A stretch of 64,000 nucleotides of DNA. Source: Streptomyces lacrimifluminis (GTDB lineage: Bacteria > Actinomycetota > Actinomycetes > Streptomycetales > Streptomycetaceae). The stretch lies in the NCBI RefSeq assembly GCF_014646095.1, contig NZ_BMMU01000007.1, forward strand, positions 14,722 to 78,721, in the 5' to 3' direction. Of this stretch, positions 40,339 to 50,669 are shown piece by piece. The position numbers were made by a program, and so were the translations under genes. The notes under the pieces are model-generated. The model did not search any database, had not been told where the DNA came from, and was given only the letters and a program-made list of their open reading frames with translations. Numbering within the stretch: the stretch's first letter is position 1; every line of letters starts with the position of its first letter.

Positions 40339-41574
40339 TCACTGTCCCGCGTACTTCCCGCTCACCTCGTCGTACACGCTCTTGGCCACCTTGCCCAGGC
40401 GCGGGCCCGCCAGCCAGCCCGAACTGACCGGGCCGATCGAGGTGTTGGAGACCAGGGTCGGGTTTCCGTCCGAGCCCGTGGCGACCCAGCCGCCGCCGGA
40501 GGAACCGCCGGTCATGGTGCATCCGATCCGGTACATCGTCGGATCCGACCTGACGATCGACAGCCGGCCCGGCTCGTCCTGGCACTGGTACATCGTCTCA
40601 CCGTCGAACGGAGACGCCGCCGGATAGCCGGTCGCCGTGATGCTCCCCACCTGCGACACGGCAGGCGCGTCGAAGTCCACGGGAAGGGCCGAACCGACCG
40701 TCTCCTCCAGCGACTTGCCGCTGCCGCCCTTCTCCGGCGTCACATGGATGACCGCGAAGTCGTACGGTGCCCCGTCGCCGCCCGTCGAACCGCCCTGCGC
40801 GATCCACTGGTCAGAGGTCTGTGTCCAGTCACCCCACCAGACACCGTAGGGAGCGACTTCCGTGCGGGGAGCGTTCTCCAACTGGGCGCTCGACCTGGCC
40901 GCGTTGTTGTACGACGGCACGAACGCGATGTTGCGGTACCAGCCGCCCTTCTTGCCGGCGTGCACGCAGTGGCCCGCGGTCCAGACGAGGTTCGACTTCC
41001 CGGGGTGAGCGGGGTCCGCCACGACGGTCGCCGAGCAGACCATCGTGCCCTCGGGGGCGTCGAAGAACACCTTGCCCGCCTCGGGCGCGTTGGCGTGGTA
41101 GGCGGGGGGTACGGCCTTGGCCTTCACCGCACGCGGCGTCGGGTCGGTGACGCCCTGGTCGCCGGAGAGGTCGTTCGCGTCGACGCTCTTCTGCGGGTCG
41201 TCGGCGTCCCGCATCCGGTCCGCGTCCCAGAGGCCCTCGATGATCGGGTTCACGTAGTCCTCGGCCTCGCGCAGCCAGTCGTCCTTGTCCCAGTTCTTCC
41301 AGGCGCCGTTCTTCCACTTGTCGATGTCTATCCCGTGCTCTTTGATCTTGTCCCTGAGCCCGTCCGGGATCGTGATCTTTCCGGCGCCGTCGTCGGTCGC
41401 GGAGGCGGAGGACTGTCCGCCTGCGTCGGAACCCCCGGAGTCGGAGCCGGAGCCGCAGGCGGTGGCGGTGAGCGCGAGTGCCATGGCAAGGCCGACGGCG
41501 GCCGGTACGGGGAAGGTTGTACGGCGTGCGCCCCTCCCGCCGCGGGCGATGAAGGGTGGGCGTATGGGTCGCAT
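40339..41574 (-). CDS. Trypsin-like serine protease lipoprotein
   Basis: A 411-residue extracellular peptidase of the trypsin-like clan. The signal peptide ends in a lipobox (LALTATAC), then a Gly/Ser linker. The catalytic triad is visible: His in WTAGHCVH, Asp in YDFAVI, Ser in TGGSSGGGW. A long pro-like region (about 120 residues) lies between linker and protease domain. ATG 41574 follows AGGGGGAG. Substrate unknown; the local context gives no clue. Confidence 0.88.
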   Translation of the reverse strand: MRPIRPPFIARGGRGARRTTFPVPAAVGLAMALALTATACGSGSDSGGSDAGGQSSASATDDGAGKITIPDGLRDKIKEHGIDIDKWKNGAWKNWDKDDWLREAEDYVNPIIEGLWDADRMRDADDPQKSVDANDLSGDQGVTDPTPRAVKAKAVPPAYHANAPEAGKVFFDAPEGTMVCSATVVADPAHPGKSNLVWTAGHCVHAGKKGGWYRNIAFVPSYNNAARSSAQLENAPRTEVAPYGVWWGDWTQTSDQWIAQGGSTGGDGAPYDFAVIHVTPEKGGSGKSLEETVGSALPVDFDAPAVSQVGSITATGYPAASPFDGETMYQCQDEPGRLSIVRSDPTMYRIGCTMTGGSSGGGWVATGSDGNPTLVSNTSIGPVSSGWLAGPRLGKVAKSVYDEVSGKYAGQ

Positions 41575-41921
41575 GGTCTGACTCCCCCTGGCGTGCTCGA
41601 ACCGTGTGCTGTCCCCGCTCGGCATCACACACTATGCGGTCGCTGTGGGGCGCATCCGCTGGAACGGCAACGGTTTCGCTACGGGCGGTCCGGTCTGCCG
41701 ACGGTCCGCCGGTCCGTCGATGTGACGCCCTGCCACGGCTGTTTCCCGAGCGCCTTGTCCGGACTGCCGAGGTGACGGCGCCCTCCCGCGAACGATCTTG
41801 AGGCTACCCGTGACTCCTGCGGTGCGCGGGGTGTTGGTAACGGGAGGGGTCTATCGGCGAGTTGGTGCTTGGCGGAGCAGCGGAGCAGCGGGGAGTTGGG
41901 GCATTGGGGCTGCGGGAGTCC
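41575..41921. other. Divergent interval, protease / siderophore cluster
   Basis: A 347-base non-coding interval between the protease and the aminotransferase. The only regulatory hint is TGAGGCTACCC at 41800-41810, a partial likeness to the iron-regulator (DmdR/IdeR) box core. I do not consider it sufficient for a call. Confidence 0.3.
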
Positions 41922-43433
41922 ATGGAGACGGGGGAGCGCACGGGCGCGCAAGAATCCCGGGCGCCCGGGAGCGTGGACGCGGAGGTCGATGAGTGCGCGG
42001 GCGTGCGAGGGGCGTACGAGGGAATTCTGCGGCGCCAGTCGGCGCGGGAATCGGCGGCACGCACCTATGCGCGCGCCCTGCCGATCGTCCCCGTAAGGGC
42101 TCGTGGGCTGACGATCGAGGGCGCCGACGGCCGGCGCTACCTCGACTGCCTCTCGGGTGCGGGGACACTGGCCCTCGGCCACAACCACCCGGTCGTGCTG
42201 GAGGCGATCCGCACGGTCCTCGACTCGGGTGCGCCGCTGCACGTCCTCGACCTGGCGACTCCTGTCAAGGACGCCTTCATCACCGAACTGTTCCGCACCC
42301 TGCCGCCCGGACTCGCCGACCACGCGCGCGTGCAGTTCTGCGGACCGGCCGGGACGGACGCGGTGGAGGCCGCGTTCAAGCTCGTGCGCGCCGCGACCGG
42401 CCGCACCGGCATGCTCGCCTTCACGGGTGCCTATCACGGCATGACCGCGGGGTCGCTGGGCGCCTCCGGCCACGCGACCGACGTTCGGGTCGCCCGGCTG
42501 CCCTTCCCCCAGGACTACCGCTGCCCCTTCGGGATGGGCGGCGACCGGGGCGCCGAACTCGCCGCCCGCTGGACCGAGTCCGTCCTCGACGACGCCAAGT
42601 CGGGTGTGCCGTTGCCCGCCGGGATGATCCTCGAACCCGTCCAGGGCGAAGGCGGGGTGATTCCCGCGCCGGACGCCTGGATGCGGCGCATGCGACGGAT
42701 CACCGAGTCCCGCTCGATCCCGCTGATCGCCGACGAGATCCAGACGGGGGTCGGCCGCACCGGCACGTTCTGGGCGGTGGAGCACAGCGGGGTCACCCCC
42801 GACGTGATGGTGCTGTCCAAGGCCATCGGCGGCAGCCTGCCGCTGGCCGTCGTGGTCTACCGCGGCGACCTCGACGTCTGGGAACCCGGCACCCACGCGG
42901 GCACGTTCCGCGGCAACCAGCTCGCCATGGCCGCCGGGACGGCCACCCTGGCGTATGTCCGCGAACACGGACTCGCCGAACGCGCGGCCACCCTTGGCGC
43001 CCGCATGCTCTCCCAACTCCGCCGGCTGGCGGCGGAGTTCCCGATCATCGGTGATGTGCGCGGACGGGGACTGATGATCGGGGTCGAACTGGTCGAACCG
43101 AGGGCGGAGCGGGGCGCGGGGGACGCTGTGGACTCCACCGACGGTGACCGGTACACCGATCCGGAGGTCTTCCCCGCCCCGGCCGACGGTGGGCCGCGTC
43201 CCGCAGCGCCCGAACTGGCCGCCGCCGTACAGCGGGAGTGTCTGCGCCGGGGCCTGATCGTCGAACTCGGCGGACGCCGGGCGAGCGTGGTCCGCCTGCT
43301 GCCGCCGCTCACCATCAGCGACGAACAGGCCACCGCGGTCCTCGACCGGCTGGCCGACGCCGTGGAGGCGGTGGCACGCGGCCACACCGACTCCGGCCGC
43401 CCGTACGCCACCCACACCGAGCGAGCGGGGTAG
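41922..43433 (+). CDS. Class III aminotransferase, diaminobutyrate type (siderophore)
   Basis: A PLP-dependent class III aminotransferase of about 503 residues, closest in pattern to diaminobutyrate-2-oxoglutarate aminotransferases used in siderophore pathways. Motifs: [53 protein letters not shown], and PLP lysine in MVLSKAIGG. The start is uncertain: ATG 41922 with GGGAG just upstream, TTG 41862 as the longer alternative. Its product, a diamine precursor, would feed the downstream synthetase. Confidence 0.85.
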   Translation: METGERTGAQESRAPGSVDAEVDECAGVRGAYEGILRRQSARESAARTYARALPIVPVRARGLTIEGADGRRYLDCLSGAGTLALGHNHPVVLEAIRTVLDSGAPLHVLDLATPVKDAFITELFRTLPPGLADHARVQFCGPAGTDAVEAAFKLVRAATGRTGMLAFTGAYHGMTAGSLGASGHATDVRVARLPFPQDYRCPFGMGGDRGAELAARWTESVLDDAKSGVPLPAGMILEPVQGEGGVIPAPDAWMRRMRRITESRSIPLIADEIQTGVGRTGTFWAVEHSGVTPDVMVLSKAIGGSLPLAVVVYRGDLDVWEPGTHAGTFRGNQLAMAAGTATLAYVREHGLAERAATLGARMLSQLRRLAAEFPIIGDVRGRGLMIGVELVEPRAERGAGDAVDSTDGDRYTDPEVFPAPADGGPRPAAPELAAAVQRECLRRGLIVELGGRRASVVRLLPPLTISDEQATAVLDRLADAVEAVARGHTDSGRPYATHTERAG

Positions 43434-43453
43434 CCCGGCCCAACGCCCGCCCG

Positions 43454-43470
43454 TGCCAACCCGGTTGGCA
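43454..43470. other. Short inverted repeat before the siderophore synthetase gene
   Basis: TGCCAAC-CCG-GTTGGCA, a perfect 7-bp repeat 42 bases upstream of the synthetase start. Could be an operator or an RNA hairpin between the two genes. Confidence 0.35.
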
Positions 43471-43511
43471 TCCCCCGTACGAGCATTCGAACAACCTCAC
43501 GAGGAATGGTC

Positions 43512-45515
43512 TTGAACAGCACCCCCGTACCCGAAGGCCGTTCCCACCCCGTCCCCGCGCGAGGTTCCGGAACCGGGAGAGAGACGGTGCCCCGTCAGAA
43601 GGGGCCGGCCGGCGGCGCCGAGTGGGCGCGCGGTGCCACGGCCGATCTCCTGGAACACCTCGACCCCCACACCGCGGCCCAGGCCGCCGCCACCGAGAGC
43701 CTGCTGCGCTGCTGGGTACGGGAGAACGACCTGGCCGCCCCGCTTGACGGCACCCTCCGTATCCCTCTCCCCAGCAGCGGCACCGCTCTGCTGGCCCCGG
43801 TCCACTACTGGTCCCCGACCGGCTGGCACCGCTTCGGCCTCCCCCACCTGGCCGACGCCCCCGAGGGAGCCCCGGCAGCCGACGCCGTCACCGTCGCGAC
43901 CCTGCTCGCGCGGGAGGCGTACGACGGCCCGAAGCCGGCCGGCACGGACGCCGGCGCGGTGCCCGGGGCGCCCTCCGACGACGTGGGCGGCACGGCAACA
44001 GCGATCGATGACCCGACCCGGGCGGTGTCCTCGGTACTACCCCCCGACGCCGTCGACCTGGTCGCACGTGTGGCCGACTCCATCCGCCGGACCGCCACCT
44101 TCATCAGTGACCGTCGTGCGCATCCGGTCGACGGGCCCGACCTCTTTCTCGCCGCCGAGCAGTCGCTGCTGCTCGGGCACCCGCTGCATCCGACCCCGAA
44201 GAGCCGCGAAGGGCTCGCCGAGGCCGAAGCCCGGCTCTACTCACCGGAGTTGCGCGGCTCGTTCCCGTTGCACTGGCTGGCGGTGGCCCCCTCGGTACTC
44301 GCCACGGACTCCGCCTGGACCGAGCGGGGCCGCCCCATCCGCGCCGAGCAGCTCACCGCGCAGCTCATCGGCGCCGAGCTCCCGCTGCCCGACGGCTACG
44401 CGGCCCTCCCCCTGCACCCCTGGCAGATCCGCGAGACTCGCCACCGCCCGGAGATCGCGGTCCTGTTCGAAGCGGGCCTGCTCCGCGACCTCTGCACCCA
44501 CGGCGCCCCCTGGCACCCCACCTCCTCCGTACGCACCGTCCACCGCTCGGGCGCCCCCGCGATGCTGAAGCTCTCGCTGGGCCTGCGCATCACCAACTCC
44601 CGGCGCGAGAACCTCCGCAAGGAACTCCACCGGGGCGTCGAGGTGCACCGACTGCTGCGCGGCGGACTGGCCAAGCAGTGGCAGGCCACGCACCCGGGCT
44701 TCGACATCGTCCGCGACCCGGCCTGGCTCGCCGTCGACGACCTGGACGGCCGCCCCGTCCCCGGCCTCGACGTGGTGATCCGGCACAACCCCTTCCACCC
44801 GGCGGACGACGTGTCCTGCGTCGCGGGACTCGTCTCGCCCCGGCCCCACGCCCGCCTGGGCGACACGGCCGACCGGCAGTCAGCGGGCCCGACCCTGCGA
44901 TCCCGGCTGGCCGGGATCGTCACACGTCTCGCCGGGCGAACCGGCCGCCCCCGCGGAGCCGTCGCCACCGAGTGGTTCCTGCGCTACCTGGAGCAGGTCG
45001 TTCGGCCCGTGCTCTGGCTGGACGGTGAGGCAGGCATCGCCCTGGAGGCCCACCAGCAGAACACCCTGCTCCTGCTGGACGCCGACGGCTGGCCCAGGGG
45101 AGGCCGCTACCGCGACAACCAGGGGTACTACTTCCGCGAGTCCCGGCGCGCCGAACTCGACGCCCGGCTGCCGGGCGTCGGAGAGCAGAGCGACACGTTC
45201 GTCTCCGACGAGGTCACCGACGAACGCTTCGCCTACTACCTCGGCGTCAACAACGTCCTCGGCCTCATCGGCGCGTTCGGCTCCCAGCGCCTGGCAGACG
45301 AAAAGGTGCTGCTCGCCGCCTTCCGGCGCTTCCTGGGTGACGTCGCCTCCGGGCCCGCCCGACTGCGTACGTCCCTTCCCGGCCGTCTGCTGGACTCACC
45401 CGTCCTGCGCTGCAAGGCCAACCTGCTCACCCGGCTGCACGGTCTCGACGAGCTCGTCGGCCCGGTCGACACCCAGTCCGTCTACGTCAGCATCGCCAAC
45501 CCCCTTCATTCCTGA
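43512..45515 (+). CDS. IucA/IucC-family NIS siderophore synthetase
   Basis: NRPS-independent siderophore synthetase, 667 residues, that condenses a carboxylate with an amine or hydroxylamine using ATP. The family core is visible: [70 protein letters not shown] 43512 is preferred over ATG 43506 because GAGG lies 7 bases before the TTG but abuts the ATG. It sits between the aminotransferase and an acetyltransferase. The product is unknown; it is separate from the desferrioxamine (des) locus. Confidence 0.9.
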   Translation: MNSTPVPEGRSHPVPARGSGTGRETVPRQKGPAGGAEWARGATADLLEHLDPHTAAQAAATESLLRCWVRENDLAAPLDGTLRIPLPSSGTALLAPVHYWSPTGWHRFGLPHLADAPEGAPAADAVTVATLLAREAYDGPKPAGTDAGAVPGAPSDDVGGTATAIDDPTRAVSSVLPPDAVDLVARVADSIRRTATFISDRRAHPVDGPDLFLAAEQSLLLGHPLHPTPKSREGLAEAEARLYSPELRGSFPLHWLAVAPSVLATDSAWTERGRPIRAEQLTAQLIGAELPLPDGYAALPLHPWQIRETRHRPEIAVLFEAGLLRDLCTHGAPWHPTSSVRTVHRSGAPAMLKLSLGLRITNSRRENLRKELHRGVEVHRLLRGGLAKQWQATHPGFDIVRDPAWLAVDDLDGRPVPGLDVVIRHNPFHPADDVSCVAGLVSPRPHARLGDTADRQSAGPTLRSRLAGIVTRLAGRTGRPRGAVATEWFLRYLEQVVRPVLWLDGEAGIALEAHQQNTLLLLDADGWPRGGRYRDNQGYYFRESRRAELDARLPGVGEQSDTFVSDEVTDERFAYYLGVNNVLGLIGAFGSQRLADEKVLLAAFRRFLGDVASGPARLRTSLPGRLLDSPVLRCKANLLTRLHGLDELVGPVDTQSVYVSIANPLHS

Positions 45516-45597
45516 CGTCGTCGACACCTCTGACGCCGCCAACTCCCTTTCACCCCTGAGGAACACCACACACCCCATCTCCCGAGAGGAGCGTCCC

Positions 45598-46359
45598 GTG
45601 CCTCCTACCGACACACGCACCGACGCCCGTACCGACCTGCGAACCGCCTCGGCCCCCGAGAGCGACGCCGGCTTCCGCACCGGTGGAGACAGCGAGGACA
45701 CGCTGGAGCTGCGCCTGCCCGCCGAGTTCCTCGCGCTGTACGCCGATGACGGCAAGGCGGCGGACACCGTCCCCCCGGCGCCCGAGGGCGATCTCCTGGA
45801 CCGCATCGGGGACTGGGGGCCGGTGCTCACGCCCGCAGGCTCGTTCCACCTCCTGCCCGTACGGATCGGGCGCGACCTGCCCCTCATCGGGCGCTGGATA
45901 AACGACCCGACCGTCGCCACCTTCTGGGAGCTCGCCGGCACCGAGCGCGTGACCGAGGCCCATCTGCGGTCCCAGCTCGACGGCGACGGACGCAGCGTCC
46001 CCTGTCTCGGCGTGCTGGACGGCACCCCGATGAGCTACTGGGAGATCTACCGCGCCGACCTCGACCCACTGGCCCGGCACTATCCAGCCCGTCCCCACGA
46101 CACCGGACTGCACCTCCTGCTCGGCGGTGTCGCCGACCGCGGGCGCGGACTGGGCGGTGTTCTGCTCAGAGCGGTCGCCGACCTCGTCCTCGACCACCGT
46201 CCTCGCTGTGCGCGCGTCGTCGCGGAACCCGACCTGCGCAACACGCCCTCCGTGTCGGCCTTCCTGAGCGCCGGGTTCCGGTTCTCCGCAGAGGTCGACC
46301 TGCCCGCCAAGCGGGCCGCCCTCATGATCCGGGACCGGGGCCTGCGCGATGCGCTGTAG
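45598..46359 (+). CDS. GNAT acetyltransferase, siderophore type (IucB/AlcB-like)
   Basis: A 253-residue acyltransferase with a C-terminal GNAT fold of the AlcB/IucB class that acylates hydroxylated amines. The substrate and CoA segments are INDPTVATFWELAG, SYWEIYRADLD and GLHLLLGGVADRGRGLG. The first 70 residues are polar and disordered. GTG 45598 follows GAGGAGC. It closes the three-gene siderophore cluster. The hydroxylase and transport genes expected of a full pathway are absent here. Confidence 0.85.
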   Translation: MPPTDTRTDARTDLRTASAPESDAGFRTGGDSEDTLELRLPAEFLALYADDGKAADTVPPAPEGDLLDRIGDWGPVLTPAGSFHLLPVRIGRDLPLIGRWINDPTVATFWELAGTERVTEAHLRSQLDGDGRSVPCLGVLDGTPMSYWEIYRADLDPLARHYPARPHDTGLHLLLGGVADRGRGLGGVLLRAVADLVLDHRPRCARVVAEPDLRNTPSVSAFLSAGFRFSAEVDLPAKRAALMIRDRGLRDAL

Positions 46360-46411
46360 ACCCCCTGTGCCACTCCTGGTCCCACGGTGCGCTCCCGCCT
46401 TGATCACCCGA

Positions 46412-46434
46412 TTGTCAGTGCCGCCCCGTAGGGT
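46412..46434 (+). promoter_or_regulatory. PafBC-type damage promoter of dinG
   Basis: TTGTCAGTG, 8 bases, TAGGGT: a perfect match to the LexA-independent damage motif, ending 9 bases before the dinG ATG. No SOS box was seen here. Confidence 0.8.
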
Positions 46435-46443
46435 GGTCGCGCT

Positions 46444-48483
46444 ATGACGAAGCCCTCACTCCCCGAACTCCTGCACGCTGCCGTCACCGCTGTCGGCGGT
46501 ACGGAGCGCCCCGGCCAGGTGACCATGGCCGAAGCCGTCGCGGAGGCGATCGACGACGGTTCCCATCTGCTGGTCCAGGCAGGCACCGGCACCGGAAAGT
46601 CGCTCGGCTACCTCGTACCCGCGCTCGCGCACGGGGAGCGGGTCGTGGTCGCCACCGCCACCCTCGCGCTCCAGCGCCAGCTCGTGGAGCGCGACCTGCC
46701 GCGCACGGTCGACGCACTCCACCCCGTGCTGCGCCGCCGCCCCGAGTTCGCGATGCTCAAGGGCAGATCGAACTATCTGTGCCTGCACCGCCTCCACGAG
46801 GGCGTGCCGCAGGACGAGGAGGAGGGCCTCTTCGACCAGTTCCAGTCGGCGGCGCCCACCAGCAAGCTGGGCCAGGACCTGCTGCGCCTGCGCGAATGGT
46901 CGGACGAGACCGAGACCGGCGACCGTGACGGCCTCACCCCCGGTGTCTCCGACCGGGCCTGGGCACAGGTCTCCGTCTCCTCCCGCGAGTGCCTGGGCGC
47001 CTCGAAATGCGCGTACGGAGCCGAGTGCTTCGCCGAGATGGCCCGCGAGCGCGCCAAACTCGCCGAGGTGATCGTCACGAACCACGCGCTGCTCGCGATC
47101 GACGCCATCGAGGGCGCGCCCGTCCTCCCGCAGCACGAGGTACTGATCGTCGACGAGGCGCACGAGCTGGTCTCGCGGGTCACGGGAGTGGCCACCGGGG
47201 AGCTCACTCCCGGTCAGGTCAACCGTGCCGTGCGCCGTGCGGCGAAGCTGGTGAACGAGAAGGCCGCCGACCAGCTCCAGACCGCGGCCGAGGGCTTCGA
47301 GCGGGTGATGGAGCTGGCCCTGCCGGGGCGCCTGGAGGAGGTTCCGGAAGACCTCGGGTACGCGCTGATGGCACTGAGGGACGCCGCCCGCACGGTGATC
47401 TCCGGGATCGGCGCGACCCGCGACAAGTCGGTCCAGGACGAGGACGCGGTCCGCAAACAGGCACTGGCCTCGGTGGAGTCCGTGCACGATGTCGCGGAGC
47501 GGATCGCGAACGGCTCCGAATGGGACGTCGTCTGGTACGAGCGGCACGAGCCCCGCGCCGGAGCCGCATATCGACACAGCGGGGCCTCCCTGCGCGTCGC
47601 CCCCATGTCGGTGTCGGGCCTCCTCAGGGAGAAGCTCTTCACGGACCGCTCCGTGGTCCTGACCTCGGCGACGCTCAAACTGGGCGGCGACTTCAACGGC
47701 GTCGGGGCCTCCCTGGGCCTCGCCCCGGAGGGCACGGCGGGCGACGACCTCCCGCACTGGAAGGGCGTCGACGTCGGCTCGCCCTTCGACTACCCGAAGC
47801 AGGGCATCCTGTACGTCGCCAAGCACCTGGCGCGCCCCGCGCGTGACGGCGACCGCGGGGACATGCTCGACGAGCTCACGGAGCTGATCCAGGCGGCGGG
47901 CGGACGTACCCTCGGCCTGTTCTCCTCGATGCGGGCGGCCCAGCTCGCCGCGGAGGAACTGCGGTCCCGCATCCCCGACTTCCCGATCCTCCTCCAGGGC
48001 GAGGAGACACTCGGCGAGCTGATCAAGAACTTCGCGGCCGACCCGCAGACCTGTCTGTTCGGCACGCTGTCGCTCTGGCAGGGAGTCGACGTCCCGGGCG
48101 CCAGCTGCCAGCTGGTCGTCATGGACAAGATCCCGTTCCCGCGCCCGGACGACCCGCTGATGAGCGCCCGCCAGAAGGCGGTCGAGGACGCCGGGGGCAA
48201 CGGCTTCATGGCCGTCGCCGCCACCCACGCGGCACTCCTCATGGCCCAGGGCGCCGGCCGCCTCGTACGGGCGACGGGGGACCGCGGTGTGGTCGCCGTA
48301 CTGGACCAGCGCCTGGCGACCGCCCGGTACGGGAGCTACCTGAAGGCGTCCCTGCCGGACTTCTGGTACACGACGGACCCCACCGTGGTCCGGCGATCGC
48401 TGTCCGCGATCGACGCGGTGGCGAAGCAGACGGAGTCCGCCGAACCGGCCGCGGAAGAGGCCGAGCAGGCGGAGGAGACGTAG
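46444..48483 (+). CDS. dinG: ATP-dependent DNA helicase DinG
   Basis: XPD-like superfamily-2 5'-3' helicase with an iron-sulfur cluster, 679 residues. Walker A QAGTGTGKSLGY is near residue 40. The cluster cysteines are in NYLCLHRL and SRECLGASKCAYGAECF (four Cys). The DEAH box is VLIVDEAHEL, and helicase motif VI is AQGAGRLVRATGDRG. It unwinds R-loops and damaged replication structures. The start ATG follows the promoter directly, so the transcript is nearly leaderless. lexA converges on it. Confidence 0.94.
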   Translation: MTKPSLPELLHAAVTAVGGTERPGQVTMAEAVAEAIDDGSHLLVQAGTGTGKSLGYLVPALAHGERVVVATATLALQRQLVERDLPRTVDALHPVLRRRPEFAMLKGRSNYLCLHRLHEGVPQDEEEGLFDQFQSAAPTSKLGQDLLRLREWSDETETGDRDGLTPGVSDRAWAQVSVSSRECLGASKCAYGAECFAEMARERAKLAEVIVTNHALLAIDAIEGAPVLPQHEVLIVDEAHELVSRVTGVATGELTPGQVNRAVRRAAKLVNEKAADQLQTAAEGFERVMELALPGRLEEVPEDLGYALMALRDAARTVISGIGATRDKSVQDEDAVRKQALASVESVHDVAERIANGSEWDVVWYERHEPRAGAAYRHSGASLRVAPMSVSGLLREKLFTDRSVVLTSATLKLGGDFNGVGASLGLAPEGTAGDDLPHWKGVDVGSPFDYPKQGILYVAKHLARPARDGDRGDMLDELTELIQAAGGRTLGLFSSMRAAQLAAEELRSRIPDFPILLQGEETLGELIKNFAADPQTCLFGTLSLWQGVDVPGASCQLVVMDKIPFPRPDDPLMSARQKAVEDAGGNGFMAVAATHAALLMAQGAGRLVRATGDRGVVAVLDQRLATARYGSYLKASLPDFWYTTDPTVVRRSLSAIDAVAKQTESAEPAAEEAEQAEET

Positions 48484-48486
48484 TCA

Positions 48487-48530
48487 TCGATGTGCCGGTC
48501 ACCGACTGAAGTCGGTGACCGGCACATCGA
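48487..48530. terminator. dinG terminator, perfect 20-bp stem
   Basis: Arms at 48487-48506 and 48511-48530 are perfectly complementary around a TGAA loop, starting 4 bases after the dinG stop. It can serve both convergent genes. Confidence 0.9.
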
Positions 48531-48554
48531 CGCACCTGAACACGGGACAACACA

Positions 48555-48588
48555 GGGCCCCGGAACCGGCGCAGGGGTTCCGGGGCCC
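48555..48588. terminator. lexA terminator hairpin
   Basis: GGGCCCCGGAACC pairs with GGTTCCGGGGCCC (13 bp, 8-base loop) about 40 bases after the lexA stop on the minus strand. Confidence 0.75.
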
Positions 48589-48628
48589 GGTCAGGAGCGG
48601 GGTCGTACGACCCCGCGTCCCGCACCTC

Positions 48629-49408
48629 TCACACGCGGCGGAGAACCGCCACCACCTTGCCGAGGATCGTCGCCTCGTCGCCGGGGATCGGCTGGTACGC
48701 GGAGTTGTGCGGGAGGAGCCAGACGTGGCCGTCCTCGCGCTTGAAGCGCTTGACGGTGGCTTCGCCGTCCAGCATCGCGGCCACGATGTCGCCGTTCTCG
48801 GCGACCGGCTGGCGGCGCACGGTGACCCAGTCGCCGTCGCAGATCGCGGCTTCGATCATCGAGTCACCGACGACCTTCAGGACGAAGAGCTCTCCGTCAC
48901 CCACCAGTTGGCGGGGGAGGGGGAACACGTCCTCGACCGATTCCTCGGCGAGGATGGGACCGCCGGCGGCGATACGTCCCACCAGCGGGACGTACGACGC
49001 GGCGGGCTTGCCCGCGGTGTCCGTGGGCTGCACGGAAGCCCCTTGGTCGGAACCGCGTACCTCATAGGCGCGCGGGCGATGCGGATCGCGGCGCAGGAAT
49101 CCCTTGCGCTCCAGAGCCATGAGCTGATGTGCGACCGATGAAGTACTGGAGAGGCCGACTGCCTGCCCGATCTCGCGCATCGACGGCGGGTAACCGCGTC
49201 GTTGCACGGAGTCCCTGATGACCTCGATCACGCGCCGTTGCCGGTCGGTGAGTCCCGAGCTGTCCGCTCGGATTCCTGGAGGTCGTCCAGGGAGGGACCG
49301 CTTATGTCCCTCAGGATTCGTGGCTTCGTTCATCGCATGCACCGGCTCGAGTCGGCTCTGGGAGCGGTCCTGGGCAGTGATGGTGGCACTGTCTGCGGTG
49401 GTGGTCAC
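48629..49408 (-). CDS. lexA: SOS repressor LexA
   Basis: A 259-residue LexA. The N-terminal winged helix ([25 protein letters not shown] landmark) follows a Streptomyces-type extension. The cleavage site Ala-Gly is in GRIAAGGPI and the Ser/Lys dyad in [11 protein letters not shown] and [12 protein letters not shown] 49408 ([16 protein letters not shown]) follows AGGGG by 7 bases and matches other Streptomyces LexA starts. Autoregulated through the SOS box upstream. Confidence 0.96.
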   Translation of the reverse strand: MTTTADSATITAQDRSQSRLEPVHAMNEATNPEGHKRSLPGRPPGIRADSSGLTDRQRRVIEVIRDSVQRRGYPPSMREIGQAVGLSSTSSVAHQLMALERKGFLRRDPHRPRAYEVRGSDQGASVQPTDTAGKPAASYVPLVGRIAAGGPILAEESVEDVFPLPRQLVGDGELFVLKVVGDSMIEAAICDGDWVTVRRQPVAENGDIVAAMLDGEATVKRFKREDGHVWLLPHNSAYQPIPGDEATILGKVVAVLRRV

Positions 49409-49470
49409 GTCGGCCCCTCTCGATGGTCTCCCGTGCAGTGCAACGGTAGTTGCTTTCGAAAGGTTGCGCC

Positions 49471-49482
49471 AAACACACGTTC
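49471..49482 (-). promoter_or_regulatory. SOS (LexA) box upstream of lexA
   Basis: On the minus strand GAACGTGTGTTT, one base from the GAAC-N4-GTTC consensus and with the typical GTGT centre, 63 bases before the lexA start. Confidence 0.75.
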
Positions 49483-49797
49483 GAGTGAAAAATTGAGGAT
49501 GACCTGCCGCAGTCGGATATTTGGGTGTATGGCTAACGCCGTGGCGGGCGGACAAAAGGGCTCATTGTTGTACCCTTCACCGCCGGGGTGGCGACCTCGT
49601 GGGCCGACGCCCAAGTCTGCCACCCGGAACCCGGTCAACCGGGAATCGACCCCCGTCGCGCGCGGTTCTCACCGTATCTCCGCATGTTCCCCAGAGATAC
49701 GGCCGTGCCGGATCGGGCCTGTCGTGGCGGTACGGCCGCAGGGCGCATGCCGATACTGGTGCGACACGCGCTACGCGATGGATGTACGGGCCAATCC

Positions 49798-49841
49798 CCA
49801 CATCTAGTGGTTGGATTGCGGCTGTAGCCCAGAAGTTGTGG
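49798..49841 (+). promoter_or_regulatory. Tandem NrdR boxes
   Basis: CCACATCTAGTGG (49798-49810) and CCAGAAGTTGTGG (49829-49841), 31 bases apart. Paired boxes three helical turns apart upstream of ribonucleotide reductase genes are the known NrdR arrangement, so this operon is probably self-repressed. Confidence 0.65.
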
Positions 49842-49950
49842 TCCCCCGGGTCTTCGGTCCCTCGGGCATCACCTATGCTGGGGGCTGCTTCGAGGGGCTC
49901 AAGGGCCCTTGCGAGGCTATTGAGTCTGCTGTGAGGGAGGGTTGGAGAAC

Positions 49951-50502
49951 ATGCACTGCCCCTTCTGCAGGCACCCCGACAGCCGCGTGGTCGACAGTCG
50001 TACGACCGACGACGGCACGTCGATCCGCAGGCGCCGCCAGTGTCCTGACTGCTCTCGACGGTTCACGACCGTCGAGACGTGCTCGCTCATGGTGGTCAAG
50101 CGGTCCGGAGTCACCGAACCGTTCAGTCGTACGAAGGTCATCAACGGCGTGCGCAAGGCATGTCAGGGGCGGCCTGTCACCGAGGACGCACTCGCCCAGC
50201 TCGGCCAGCGGGTCGAGGAAGCGGTGCGGGCCACCGGAAGTGCCGAGCTGACCACCCACGACGTGGGGCTGGCCATACTCGGTCCGTTGCAGGAACTCGA
50301 CCTCGTCGCCTACCTGCGATTCGCGTCCGTCTACCGGGCGTTCGACTCGCTGGACGACTTCGAGGCCGCCATCGCGGAGCTCAGGGAAGCGCCGCGCGGC
50401 CCCGCCGTGGACGACGAAGACCCGGACATGGGGCGCAGGCAAGACGATCGCGGGTCCGGGGGGACTGCTCAGGTCCCCGTGCCCGCCAACGCCGCCGACT
50501 GA
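49951..50502 (+). CDS. nrdR: Transcriptional repressor NrdR
   Basis: A 183-residue regulator of ribonucleotide reductase genes. The N-terminal zinc ribbon ([11 protein letters not shown] ... [10 protein letters not shown]) is followed by the ATP-cone that binds ATP/dATP ([20 protein letters not shown]). ATG 49951 is preferred over 49942 because the family starts MHCPFC and GGAG lies just before it. The disordered C-terminal tail is longer than average. It is followed by nrdJ after 167 bases. Confidence 0.95.
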   Translation: MHCPFCRHPDSRVVDSRTTDDGTSIRRRRQCPDCSRRFTTVETCSLMVVKRSGVTEPFSRTKVINGVRKACQGRPVTEDALAQLGQRVEEAVRATGSAELTTHDVGLAILGPLQELDLVAYLRFASVYRAFDSLDDFEAAIAELREAPRGPAVDDEDPDMGRRQDDRGSGGTAQVPVPANAAD

Positions 50503-50613
50503 CCGGCGGGCCGGACCCGGACCGCGTGTTCGGACCCGGCCCCGGTCGACGGCGGTCCAAAGACCTGCTGCGGGCGGCATCAAGAGGGTGCCCGCAGCGC
50601 AACAAACCACACC

Positions 50614-50636
50614 GTGTCATGGGAACAACGTGACAC
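50614..50636. other. Inverted repeat between nrdR and nrdJ
   Basis: GTGTCA (50614-50619) and TGACAC (50631-50636), followed by GGGC-GTTTT-GCCC (50641-50653). Either could be an RNA processing or attenuation element within the nrdRJ transcript. Confidence 0.3.
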
Positions 50637-50669
50637 TTCTGGGCGTTTTGCCCGATACTGGGAGGCGGC

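Larger units (their letters stand above)
49409..49950. other. lexA / nrdR divergent regulatory interval
   Basis: A 542-base non-coding interval. From the lexA side it holds the SOS box (49471-49482); from the nrdR side the paired NrdR boxes (49798-49841) and a TATGCT -10-like hexamer at 49874-49879. The central 300 bases show nothing I can support. Confidence 0.6.

Noticed and set aside
41798..41810. Possible iron box (DmdR/IdeR) before the siderophore cluster
   Set aside because: Only the inner core resembles the box; about half of the 19 positions agree.
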